From: Lentinula raphanica
Taxonomy: Eukaryota > Basidiomycota > Agaricomycetes > Agaricales > Omphalotaceae
NCBI GenBank assembly: GCA_027919835.1
Contig: JANVFP010000012.1
Location: forward strand, 372,001 to 436,000
DNA: 64,000 nt
Direction: 5' to 3'
Each line of letters starts with the position of its first letter. The stretch's first letter is position 1. This document shows, one piece after another, positions 10,087-20,411 of the stretch. The notes under the pieces are model-generated. The model did not search any database, was not told the DNA's origin, and worked only from the letters and a program-made list of their open reading frames with translations. Both the position numbers and the translations under genes were made by a program.

Positions 10087-12162
10087 CTAGGCGGAAACAG
10101 ATACTTCTGCCGCAACTTCAGCCGGGGCAGCAGCAGCGGCGGCGATAGTAGCAAACGTGATCGGCACTTTTGTGGGAATGGAGGTGATTGACGATTGGGG
10201 AGCAACACTTGATTCAGAATCCTACCAAGGATGCCCGCATCAGCATTGTCGTTGCGGAAGATAACGGATATCCACTGACCTTGACAGAACCAGATTCTGA
10301 AGACGTCGTGTGCGTCCCATTCACTAATGGAAAAGAGTCTCTTCGTGGGGCAGGCGCCTGGAGCACCTGAGCAGCAGTAGGTCCATGACCATTGGGAAGA
10401 AAACCACTGCTTTTTGGAGGTGGAGAAGTTAAATTACCCAAAGTGGGAAATTCGTCGGCATTGGGGACACGTTGCTGTATAGGAGGTGGAGGAGGACGTT
10501 TGGATGTATGTTTGGAACCCGGACCTAAACGAGAGCGATTTCCCTCTTTCCTTTCGGTTTTGATGGGGTTTTCGGAATGTCCATTCTGGGACCGTGTCTA
10601 CAAAATAGCGTCAGCCGATTGAAAATTCGTATGGAGGGAAGCACGCGTACGTTTTGGATCGTTAATGAGGCCATTTTGGCATCTAGACCGTTAGTAGAAA
10701 CGTTGTGATTGAGATGACCACCACGATGAGCTTTTGGCGCCCCGCCTCGTCCGTTGGTGTACGAATGAGAAGAAAATTCGTTTGGTTGAATGTGAGGGAA
10801 GCGACAGTCAGCACTGCGATGAAGTATAAGTGATCGAACCGCACACAGATGAAACCACTCACCCGTTCTTACAGCTACCAGAAGGAAAGAATAAGCATGG
10901 CGGTCTGCGAGAGGTAAAGGATCCGCGACGTATGCTACCACGGCGAGTGTGTCCAGTAGGCTCTCTGTGCGAGGTAACGTGCCCAGTATGAGTAAAATTA
11001 TCTGACTGGGGATTCAAAGGAGGGGAATGAATGACACCATCGGTATAAGCGACAGGCGCAGAAACAGGCATGGGTGGGTATTGAGGCACGCCGTTAGGTT
11101 GTACAACAAAGGGAGGCGGAGGCATGGAGTTATTGTTGTACATTGATGATGACATTGGAAGCTGTTGCTGTTGAGGCGGCGGTAGTGGTTGGTATACCTG
11201 AGGAGGCAGAGGGGCAGCAGACATGGGTGGTTGCGGAAGGTACGGAGCGGGCTCTCCGACAGGAGACATGGCAGCATAAGCAGCTGGCGGAGCACCGTTT
11301 GGACTGAAAGGTTGCGGCGGCGGCACCAGTTCAGCAGGCGGAGCACCGTTAGGTGAGGATATAATAGGGGTCATGCCATTTGTGAGTGGAGGTGATTGAA
11401 AAGGAGGTGCAGACATAGGGTAATAATCATTAGGAGGATAATTAGCGTTCATTGGTTCGTAAGGAGCGGGATACTGAGCGGAAGGGGGACCGGTCATGTA
11501 CGGGCCTTGTGGGTGAGCAAACAAGCAGGATGCACCATACCGACACGCAGGAAAGTACCTGCAAGGAATCATGCGAGCAATCTCTGGAGGAGGAAGATTT
11601 CCTGGACCCGGAGCAGTCATCGACTGAGTGTCAGCAAGAGACTGGGGAGGAAGAGGAGGATAGTAAGCTGCTCCTTCAGGTGGTGATGTGTTATAGGGAG
11701 GGTAGTACGTGTAAGGGGCAGGATGAGGAGCGTATGCAGCACCGTTAGGTTCGGGATAGAACCCATTTTCGTTGGGTGGCGCTGAGGAGGTGAGTTTAGC
11801 CTGCGCAGAATTGAGTATTTCGAGTATGGTCGGATCCTGGGTATAGGACTGTGGGGGACCTTGAATCGAAACACACAAAGGGTCAGCACCTAAAATGGGG
11901 TGAGTTGGGGTGAATGCAAGTTGGAAAAACTGAGTACCGTGAGCTAATAATGCGTGGATCACTTCTACGTGTCCGTTTTTCACTGCTTCAATGAGCGGTG
12001 TAACTCCATTTTGGTCTTTGCGCGAGTCAGTAAAAGAAGGAAAAGCGGAGAAAAAATGAAGACACCTTTGATATTTACATCAGCACTGGAAGCAGTCCCC
12101 AATAATTCCTGAACTTGTTCGAGACGGCCCTCAGAGGAAGCTATCCAGAGTGGAGAAACCAT
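10087..12162 (-). CDS. Ankyrin-repeat and CCCH zinc-finger protein (5 exons)
   Basis: Exons 12162-12066, 12015-10863, 10813-10651, 10597-10280 and 10221-10087 join with consistent phases, giving about 620 residues. The N-terminus holds an ankyrin-type segment (PLWIASSEGRLEQVQELL, then NGVTPLIEAVKNGHVEVIHALL). The middle has a CCCH finger, C-x5-C-x5-C-x3-H (CRYFPACRYGASCLFAH). A long Pro/Gln-rich stretch follows, then a second finger C-x7-C-x5-C-x3-H that is created across the exon 2/3 junction. Near the end sits DEFPTLG, a motif common in fungal RNA-binding proteins, before an Ala-rich tail. The layout suggests an RNA-binding post-transcriptional regulator, which is inference. The last intron (10279-10222) is needed to reach the Ala-rich tail; reading through it gives an earlier stop. 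Confidence 0.85.
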
Positions 12163-12656
12163 GACCTTTGGTAGTTATGTCTGAAGCAGAAAGGAGAAAG
12201 AAATAAAAAGTGGAGAAGGGACGTAAGGCAAGCGAGAACTCGATTTGGCGGAGGTTTCGGGAAAGAACGACAAAAAAATTTATAATAAAAAATTATCAGT
12301 GCGATCTATTCAATCACGTGAGCGCCGGGAGGTCTGCCGATCAAATCAAAAGCCTCGAGAGCTTTTTAAAGCTTCCCGTTCCACGTAAAATTCCACTCAA
12401 GAAATTGTCGTTTCGAGGGTCTACAATGGCTATGAATCTCACAAACACCTCAGCTTGAACCAGCTCAAACCTCATCCTTGTCTTCATCGCCGTGCCTGGC
12501 ATCGGACTCATCGGCTGTGTTTTCACGGCATTCGTGTAATTACGCTTGCATCAGCTCTTCATTGACACGTTGAAACTACTCAAGCACACTTGAAAGCACT
12601 TGAACCAATCATATGTGAAGTTTTGAAGTACAAGACCCGGAGCACACCTCCTTCAA
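12163..12656. other. Intergenic
   Basis: This stretch holds the promoter of the minus-strand CCCH gene and the 3' UTR of the dehydrogenase gene. A short A/T-rich tract lies near 12280-12300. No gene is seen. Confidence 0.5.
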
Positions 12657-14127
12657 TCAATCCAGTCCCAATTTCTTCATAAGCTGCTTTGCCGGGCCAC
12701 CTGCTGCAGATGGCAGATCTATTTCTTTAGACAACGGTAGCTCCAAGAGCTCTCGAACCGCCGTCTGAATGTCTTTTTCTGAAAACAAACGTTAGCCACA
12801 GACCAAAACTATTGTGAGCAGTTGAATACCTTCGTAGAGAACTTCATATATCTAAACAGGCGTGAAGAGCAGTCACTAGGGTAAGTAATGTGGGCTTACC
12901 GTCGTCGCAATTCGAGCCTTTATTCCCAGTTCATCTAGGATCATCTTTACTCCCTTTGCAGTCGTAACTCCCTCGGCAACACTTCCCAGATTATTGATAA
13001 TAGAATCTAGACTTTCGCCTTTGCCTAGTCGGAAACCAACAGAATAGTTCCTACTGGTGGGCGAGCTGCATGTCATGAACAAGTCCCCTACCCCTGCTAA
13101 CCCCAGAAATGTTAATGGATCAGCACCGTAAGCAGTCCCTATACGTGTCATTTCAGCGAGACCGCGAGTTATGATCACTACCGATTTGGGTTAACCAGTA
13201 ATCCTTCATTGACCAAGGAATCGAACTGACTTGCTCTAGTGTTGTTCTCGAATCCCAGACCATCGGCGGCTCCTGCTGCAATTGCATACACGTTCTTCAA
13301 TGCGCCAGCCAGTTCTGTTCCGATTGGGTCACTTCCGGTGTAGCTAAGTAAATGAAGTTGTCATGAGCGACAACCACGTTGTGGAAACGGAGAAATTCTG
13401 TACCAACGAAAATGTGGCTGATGGAAAAGTACAGCAGCTCGTTGAGCCTCTGAATCAGTGAATGAGGTCACTGATACAGATGTGGGTTGACGTTGAACGA
13501 CTACAGAGCGTGTCAGTCTCTATCTGCGGGGACGAGGGCGCGAGTCTTGCTTTCTTTCGCGAAAGATGGACCAGACTGATCCAGATATATAGTACTGTTT
13601 GTTGGACGCTAAGCAGCACAAGACGTACAATGAACGTTGCTGCTTTTGCTATGTCAGCCCCACAAGTGTCTGCAATGATCTCGAGAGTGAGAGCGTGAGT
13701 CCCGACTTCAATTCCCTTGTTTACGAAGATGAGGAGAGGATGATTATCTCTATTCAAATGCAGTTGCAATTTCGCAAGATTTTCCCTGTGAAGCATTGCT
13801 GAGGATTTGATGATGAGATGAGGTTTCAAGAATGTACCTCAGATATTGAGTAGGTATAGCGAACAACAGGACGTCCATTTCGTTGATGAGCGTTTCTCCA
13901 GGTAAATCAGGTCCAACTGCAATGATATTCGTAGAGAAAATATGGTCCTTGAGATATAGAGGATTTCGATGGGTCTTGTTCAAAGCTTGTACCACTTCTT
14001 CCTGTCGCGACCACAAATACACATCATGGTCTGAGTCTCCAAGATGGTCAGCCAGACACGACCCGAAGTTTCCTGCACCAAAAACTAAAACTTTGGATGG
14101 ATCGTTGACGGGTCGAGGTGAAGGCAT
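12657..14127 (-). CDS. GpsA-type NAD(P)-dependent glycerol-3-phosphate dehydrogenase (8 exons)
   Basis: The enzyme interconverts dihydroxyacetone phosphate and sn-glycerol 3-phosphate, feeding glycerolipid synthesis. Exons are 14127-13838, 13785-13629, 13575-13551, 13500-13404, 13343-13231, 13177-12900, 12851-12830 and 12778-12657. The Rossmann motif is [12 protein letters not shown]. Further blocks are [20 protein letters not shown], the catalytic-region [15 protein letters not shown], and [12 protein letters not shown]. Spacing and wording fit the bacterial GpsA branch better than yeast Gpd1. Exon 3 is 25 nt and exon 7 is 22 nt. The intron 13550-13501 has a GC-AG boundary. The frame stays open upstream of the chosen ATG and is rich in Arg, Ser and Ala, so a longer, possibly mitochondrial, N-terminus is possible. 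Confidence 0.85.
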
Positions 14128-14418
14128 GGGTGCACGACGTGTTATGGCGTATTCGCGTTTGAAGTAGGAAGCTGAGCACGCTCTAAGAGGGTTGCGGGCT
14201 TGTCTAGAAAAGAAATATGTGATATGAGGTGAACGTACGAACATACATGAGCTAGGTTGATGATGACGCCACTTGGCATATTCCACGTGGCATGGGGAGT
14301 GTTACCGTCAGTGCAATTGTTGTTCTGCTCAGGTTCTGCTTTTACTTTCACTACTACATACTTACCCCACATAATCCTCTGCTTGCTTTCTGGAAGCCGT
14401 CCCTCGTTTTTCACAAAT
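14128..14418. promoter_or_regulatory. Divergent promoter region
   Basis: These 291 bp lie between the starts of the dehydrogenase (minus) and SED5 (plus). Part of this may be the 5' exon of the dehydrogenase: a plausible acceptor TTTTCTAG lies on the minus strand near 14205. Confidence 0.4.
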
Positions 14419-15722
14419 ATGCCGGTACAGGATCGCACCAATGAATTCATGTCCTGCGTGGATTCGATAATCAGCAGGTCCTCAATCCCCTCAAAAAGAG
14501 ACGCAAAGCAAAGGTTGCTACAGAACGGAAAATCCAACACTAAATCCGAATTTTCGCGTATGGCATCAGGAATAGGGAAGGAAATCAATAGTACGAACAT
14601 CAAACTCGGTAAACTTTCACAACGTATGTCCTTTGCGCTCTGCGACTATCCGTTTCTGACCAAACTGCAGTCGCGAAGAGGAAGACATTATTCGACGATA
14701 GACCTGTTGAAATTAGCGTGTGCTTATCTTTTAGAAGTCTTCAATGCTGTCGCTAACACTCGTTACTACTTTATAGGAACTCACCTTCATAATCAAGCAA
14801 GACCTCGCCAGTCTCAATAAACAAATAGCTACTCTCCAGGCATATATTAAACAGAGAAAGGCTAGCGGATCGAAATCAGAAGATGGGAAGCAAGTCGACG
14901 AACATAATAAGAATGTCGTGACGCTGTTGCAGAGCAAACTTGCGGATACCAGTATGGCTTTTCAGGAAGTCTTAGAAGTGCGGACTCAGGTACGCTCCTG
15001 CTCTTTCCATTCGTTACACAGTCTCAAGGTCCTGTTAGAACATGAAAGAATCCAAAGATAGAACAGAACAGTTTATGTATACTGCCTCGACTGCCGCTTC
15101 TCAACCTTCCACCAGTAAGACTTCTCAGGTTATCATATGTTTGTCGACTGATATTTGTTCATAGATTCAGTCCTTTTCAACTCTCGGGGCGACCCCATGG
15201 GTGATGGCAGTCCCAGTCGATATGATTCCAAGCGTTCGAAGAACGGAGACATGCTCGCTCTGAATTTGGAGGCGGCAGAGGAAGGGTCTGGCTCGCAGAA
15301 TGGAGGAGCTTTCATGCAAATGCAAATGATTGAACAACAAGTGCGTACACTCGTTATGGTTTATCCTTGACTCTAACGCCACCTTCAAGGATTCATACAT
15401 TCAATCACGGTCAACTGCCATAGAATCTATAGAGTCCACGATCGCGGAGCTTGGGCAAATTTTCATGCAACTCGCAAACATGGTCGCAGAACAAGGGGAG
15501 ACCGTGCAACGTATAGATGCCGACTCGCATGACATTGCTGCCAATGTCAGCGGTGCTCAAAGAGAATTGCTCAAGTATTATGCGAGCATATCGAGCAATA
15601 GATGGCTCATGTTAAAGATATTTGGCGTGCTCATTGTCTGCGTGAGTGTCTCAGTCGTTCAATCTTTCTACATACAATGCTTATCGTAAACTCAGTTCCT
15701 GGTATTTATTCTGGTTTCATGA
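14419..15722 (+). CDS. SED5: Syntaxin-5 family Golgi t-SNARE (7 exons)
   Basis: This is a Qa-SNARE for ER-Golgi and intra-Golgi vesicle fusion. Exons 14419-14623, 14671-14717, 14777-14989, 15039-15114, 15165-15340, 15390-15641 and 15696-15722 all agree in phase, giving 331 residues. The N-terminus MPVQDRTNEF matches the Sed5 N-peptide type that binds the SM protein Sly1. Residues around 30-160 form the Habc region. The SNARE helix runs from about SRSTAIESIESTIAELGQIF to VQRIDADSHDI, with the zero-layer Gln in MVAEQGE. A C-terminal hydrophobic anchor (LMLKIFGVLIVC plus FLVFILVS from the 27-nt last exon) ends the protein. Confidence 0.93.
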
Positions 15723-15829
15723 GCGCGAGTCGAATCTCGCGATCGTGGCGTACTTCATTTATTCACCTACTTTATGCCCACATATGCACGGACTTCATAA
15801 TATAGGAATAGTATGGCTCAAACAGGACG

Positions 15830-16937
15830 CTATCCTACAGGGATCGCATTGACACCTGTACTCCAATCTTTAGTGCGTTGAGAACGACCACGCTTCGCGC
15901 TTGTATGCTTCTTGCCTCCTCGGTGGACAGTACCATCATCCATGCCATCAACTGACCACGTCTTTTTCGCATTCGAAATTGTGCCGACTCCTGAGGTAGT
16001 GGAATACCGCTGAGGTTGTGCGGTGTCGAGTTCACTTTTGCCTTGACGTCCAGTCTATCCTTGCTGTGAATATCGTTATTCCATGAATAATAATGAATAG
16101 ACACACTCGTTGTTCGTGTAGCTTCTTGTTTCTTTCCTTCAGCTTGTGCAACCGAGCCTCACTTTTACCGCCGCCTCCTGACGTTAACTCGACATTGATA
16201 GCCCGACCATCGAGCTTTGATTGGTGCAGTTTCAGAGCTTGTTGAAGGGCATTGCGATGAGTGAATTCAAGAAATGCACAACCCTTCGATTTATTACTTG
16301 GCGCTGAGCTTTTGGGTGTGAGCAAGCGAACGGATGGCGGGGGATCTGCAGAACTATGATGAAAAGAACGTAAAGAGAGGAGAGAACAATGATACATACC
16401 GCAAGCAGAAAAATGCTCCTGTATTGATTTTAGGGACGTTGTATACTTGAGATTGCCTACAATATTTCGTCAAATGATGCTTGGACGATAATCAAGGTGG
16501 AAACATACCAACGAACAGAATGAACCTTTGTTTCTCGTCATTTCCCTTCTTTTTCTTCTTGGGTGCCTCATCTTCCTTGCCCTCTTCCTTCCTTTTGCTC
16601 GAGCCCAATTCAGACCCTCGCTTTCTCTTTTATTTGTGGAAACCCCAGTAACCTCCGCCTCCCCTTCGATTTCCTTTCCTTTCCCTTTGTGCTTCGCAGT
16701 AGACGGACTCTCATCTGTGATTTGCTCCTCTGTACGAACAGTCCCATTCTCCATTTCAACATCCTCATTATCAACGTCTGCTTGGATTTCCAAGACAGGA
16801 ACGGCGTTATCCTCTTTGTCATCCAAATCAGTCCCGCCACCATTTTTTCCAGTGCCCTGTTTGTGTTTCCCAGCTCTGAACGCGAGACTCTTCTTTTGCT
16901 TCTTGGTGAGTTTTGTGATTGTCGTAGTTGAGCTCAT
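15830..16937 (-). CDS. NOP6: Nop6-like RRM protein for small-subunit rRNA processing, frame broken in exon 1
   Basis: Nop6 is a nucleolar RNA-binding protein of 40S ribosome assembly. Exons are 16937-16509, 16456-16400, 16345-16107 and 16054-15830. The N-terminus has LTKKQKKSLAFR, as in Nop6 homologues, then an acidic linker. The RRM shows RFILFVGNLKYT (RNP2) and KSKGCAFLEF (RNP1). The C-terminus reads PQRYSTTSGVGT...TKDWSTGVNAIPVG. Exon 1 is 429 nt but must be one base longer to enter the RRM in frame. The switch is needed near the A run at about 16629-16632 (minus strand AAAA before GAGAAAGCG). No intron of credible length fits there, so a one-base deletion is inferred. Confidence 0.82.
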
Positions 16938-17163
16938 AGAAGAGGAATTTTCGAAGGCAAGTTGACGGATGGGAAGAAAGTTGAATTCATCAACTCGGCA
17001 GATAAGATAATCAAAGCGAGCGTCTAAAGTAAGGACATTTTCAATCAGTTCTTGTACGACCTCCCTCTTGAGAATTTTACTGTCAGCAATATCTCGATAC
17101 TGATCCTAAGTTTACAGTCATTCATCCTGGAATAGGTACACTCGCAGTCACTCCACATGGTCT
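16938..17163 (-). other. Unassigned coding-like frame between NOP6 and APC5
   Basis: On the minus strand, from about 17105 down to the NOP6 ATG, a frame is open and protein-like (it includes DQYRDIADSKIL and LTLDARFDYLICRVDEF). It is preceded by a plausible acceptor TTAG, and one frame further upstream reads ALKTMWSDCE. No clean splice joins these pieces to APC5 or to NOP6. It may be the true 3' end of APC5 behind an indel, a 5' extension of NOP6, or chance. Confidence 0.3.
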
Positions 17164-20068
17164 TCAAGGCTTGACGCCTTCCAGTTCCAGCATACCAACC
17201 CGAGACACCAACTCCAGGATGTCCCCAACCTCCTTGTCAACAACGGTTACTTCCAACTTCTCCGCGAGCTGTTGCGTCATCTGAAAACGCTCCGCAGAAG
17301 AGTCCCTTTCTTGTTCTGCGCCCATGCTATTGTAGACGACCGCAAGCAGGTACTGGACATCCATTGCAGAACGGTAGATCTGTAAAGTCGTGTAATCCTT
17401 TTCGGCGATGGCAAGCCACGACGCAGCTTGTTGTAAATCGGGAACTGGATTCATCTTAGGTCATGTTTTCATGAATGGATGCGAATCAGCTCACGGGTTT
17501 GGTTGGCAGCCAAAATGCACCGAGCTATGGTAAATGCTGCAAATGCGCGAGTCTCGATGTCATTACCGGAGATGATCTGCAGTATGGAGTGAATACGTTA
17601 AGCTAATCGAGGTGGAAGTAATGTCACATACTTGAGGCATAACATCCTCGATCATCTTCTGACTGCTTTTTGAAAGCCCTAACTGAAGGCCGGCGTCTGC
17701 TAAGAGGACGATCGCTATTCGATAATGTTGCATTCGGAACAGAAATTCCGAGTGCCATAGGGTTTTGAGCAGTTGTTCCGTTGTTATTCCTGATGCCTCG
17801 CATTCCTGTAGATCGTCGTTGAGAATCAATCAAGGGGAAATGACGAAACGAGCACACACTCGCAATCGCAAAACTTCGTGTAAAGAGTCAGAAATCTTTC
17901 CAATAGGCGTTCGTCGCGGTGGTGGCAAGAGGACATAATGTCGTGCTCCCCGTTCACCAGGCGGTTGGTGAGGCAGTAGACATTCCCGGTACAACCGCTC
18001 TTGCCCCCTAGCGCATTGTTACACAACATTATAGGTGTAGAAGAGGGAAACATACCGTCTTGTAGCACGTAATGCCAGAACTTCCCAAACTTCTTGGGCC
18101 CATAATTTGTAATCTGGCGACGAAAGCCCTTTCCATACCATCGGGTTCAACAGGATTGCAAGAGCATTATCGTAATTCCCTTGTCGTGCTCGCTGTAGGA
18201 AAAGTTCTCACAAGATGAGCAAGAGCGCGCATGCAGTACATACGCACACGATAAGCGGTATTCAGAAGAGCCGTCAAGCGGTTATTATCAGGGCTGCTAG
18301 CAAAGGTAAAGGCTGTCACAACATCGAAAGAAAGATCCCCCAGCTCTTCACAACCTTATGTACCTGCTTGAATGACCATTGAAGGGAAAAATATCAGACA
18401 TTGCAAACGCACCTGCAGCAGTCCATGCGATGGCTTGAACCACATATTGAGCCCATTGATCCCCTTCCTGAGTGGTGTTCATCTTCGTATCCAACCAGTG
18501 ATCGAAAACACCCATCGACTCGACTATCTTGATAAAAGAAGCACTCAAGGGTTGTTCCTTCACTGTCGTTCAGCAACTTTTTGTACTGCATTGAGTGATC
18601 ACATACATTTGCCTCGTCAAGCAGCTTTTTGACATCGTACAAGATATCGAGTGGATTGAGATTCGGCTGTATTTCGTTGAGAGGCTGTCTCTCTTCCAAA
18701 GAAGGAAATCGACGAAGGAGACTGAGGGTCAGATCAGGACCGCATTGAGGATGATTCGCAAGAGATGGATAGACACCTGATGCATTGTTGTAGAGCTATT
18801 TTATCTCCATTGGTCCGAGATACGTGGATAGCTTCTGCTAGGAGCTGCCAGAGAATGAGAGTTGAAGTCATCGAGACAAGAGAATACTAAACCTTTCTTC
18901 CAGCAGGGTATTCTTCTTGGACATAATGGTGTCGAACTAGATTGAGTAAAGCAAGCTGCCGAACACCTCTAGTATTTCAGGTCAAGCGAAAGATACATTG
19001 GACAAAACACAAGATTGAAGACATACGAGTCATTGCCTTCATGGAAACGCTGTTCGAAGAAGAACCGTAAATTTTCTTTGGCAAGATTTTCATCCCCGAC
19101 AGTTTGACCTTTGTTCGACCTAGAGATAGACAAGTTGAAGCCGGTATCATGAGAAGAGAAAAGTGGTGTACAATGCATAGGGCTCTGGTTGAGCCCAATT
19201 ATGTCGGTCTCCGTGTGTTTGAAATATACGTAAATCCGCTGATCAATGATGAGCGGGCACAAGCAATTCGAACGATAACGCGCACTGTTATTCAGATCGT
19301 TTTTAGGGATTGCTCTGTATGCATGATTGGGCTTTCCATATTGCCAGAGTTGAAAGTCTTTGTAGAGGCGAGTTACACCGGAAAACGATAGTTTGTTGAA
19401 ACTGGCGCAGCATCGGCGACAATAGAAACCAGATATAGACTTCCGTCCCTAGGTGGCATTCAATACTGTGACCTTGGGATTCAAGGATAGATTCACAAGT
19501 ATCGGGTTTGCCTGATAGCGGATACTGCTGAGAGCCAATTCATGGAAAATAGAATAGAGAGCTTACATCTACACCATCAACTTCGTCTTGAAAGAGATCT
19601 TGAAGCTCTAGGGTCTTTGTCAAGTAACGCATCGACATCAGTAGTTTTCACCACCACTTACCAGAGAAGAATTCGATAAGTTGATCAGTTGAAGTGATTT
19701 CCTATTTCCACAGAATGTCAGAGATATGGCAAATGAGTGATTCAAATCCCACCAGTGCATTGAAAGCCGATACCAAAGAATTGCCATCTCCTTCATTACT
19801 TTTTGGAGCTGCTGAAAGTACGTCTCGGAGTTCGGCTGCAGATTTGGGTTGTGCGACCTTCCACAGCAGATTTGAGTACTGTAACCAATATGTGAGAAAC
19901 GAGACATAGCTCTACCTCCGAAATCTCATCAAGGAGCATGCGTTGAACATAGAGCAGAAAGAGAGGGTCGAAGCGTTTGGTACGTATGTCTTTGAAGGTT
20001 AAAGAGATGATAGCAAGAAGGGCAATATGATGTGGCTGAAGTTGATGATCTGTAGGATGCGCGTCCAT
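17164..20068 (-). CDS. APC5: Anaphase-promoting complex subunit 5
   Basis: APC5 is a TPR scaffold subunit of the cyclosome ubiquitin ligase, which drives exit from mitosis. The start is ATG 20068 (MDAHPTDHQLQPHHIALLAI), resembling the conserved N-terminal helix. Exon pieces then give DPLFLLYVQRMLLDEI, EITSTDQLIEFFSDL and CASFNKLSFSGVTRLY, the last matching the family's NKLSFSQVFKLY-type segment. Later exons are helical TPR-like (QGNYDNALAILLNPMVW, SEFLFRMQHYRIAIVLLADAGL). There are more than ten exons with short introns, and I did not fix every boundary. The end at 17164 (LELEGVKP) is the first stop in the frame of the last long exon and may be premature, given the coding-like stretch that follows it. 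Confidence 0.82.
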
Positions 20069-20411
20069 GACGCAGAAAAACACGAGAATCCCGAATGGCA
20101 CAATGGCAAGTTGAACTTTCTTGAACGCCGCGGTGAAAAACGAGCGTCAATTTGAGCGTCAAATTTCAATTATCATCATAGCGATCATCTTGTCCGCGCA
20201 ACAGTCCGCAACTTGAACGTAAATACAATCCTGATTCAATCTCAATAATTTTGCTATGCTAATGTCAAGGATTGTCACCGACATGCCCTGGATCACCGAC
20301 TACTAGTGTGAAACAAAGAGATACCCACACTCTTATCTCCAACCAATTGACACTACGCGTGAGTCCAACTCCATAATTCCCTGGTACTCCCATTTCAACT
20401 TCCCAACAACA
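20069..20411. promoter_or_regulatory. Divergent promoter region APC5 / amidase
   Basis: These 343 bp lie between the two start codons. No TATA box or other clear motif was recognised. Confidence 0.4.

Noticed and set aside
16528..16965. 145-codon plus-strand frame
   Set aside because: It mirrors the Lys/Glu-rich exon 1 of NOP6 on the other strand, and low-complexity antisense explains it.
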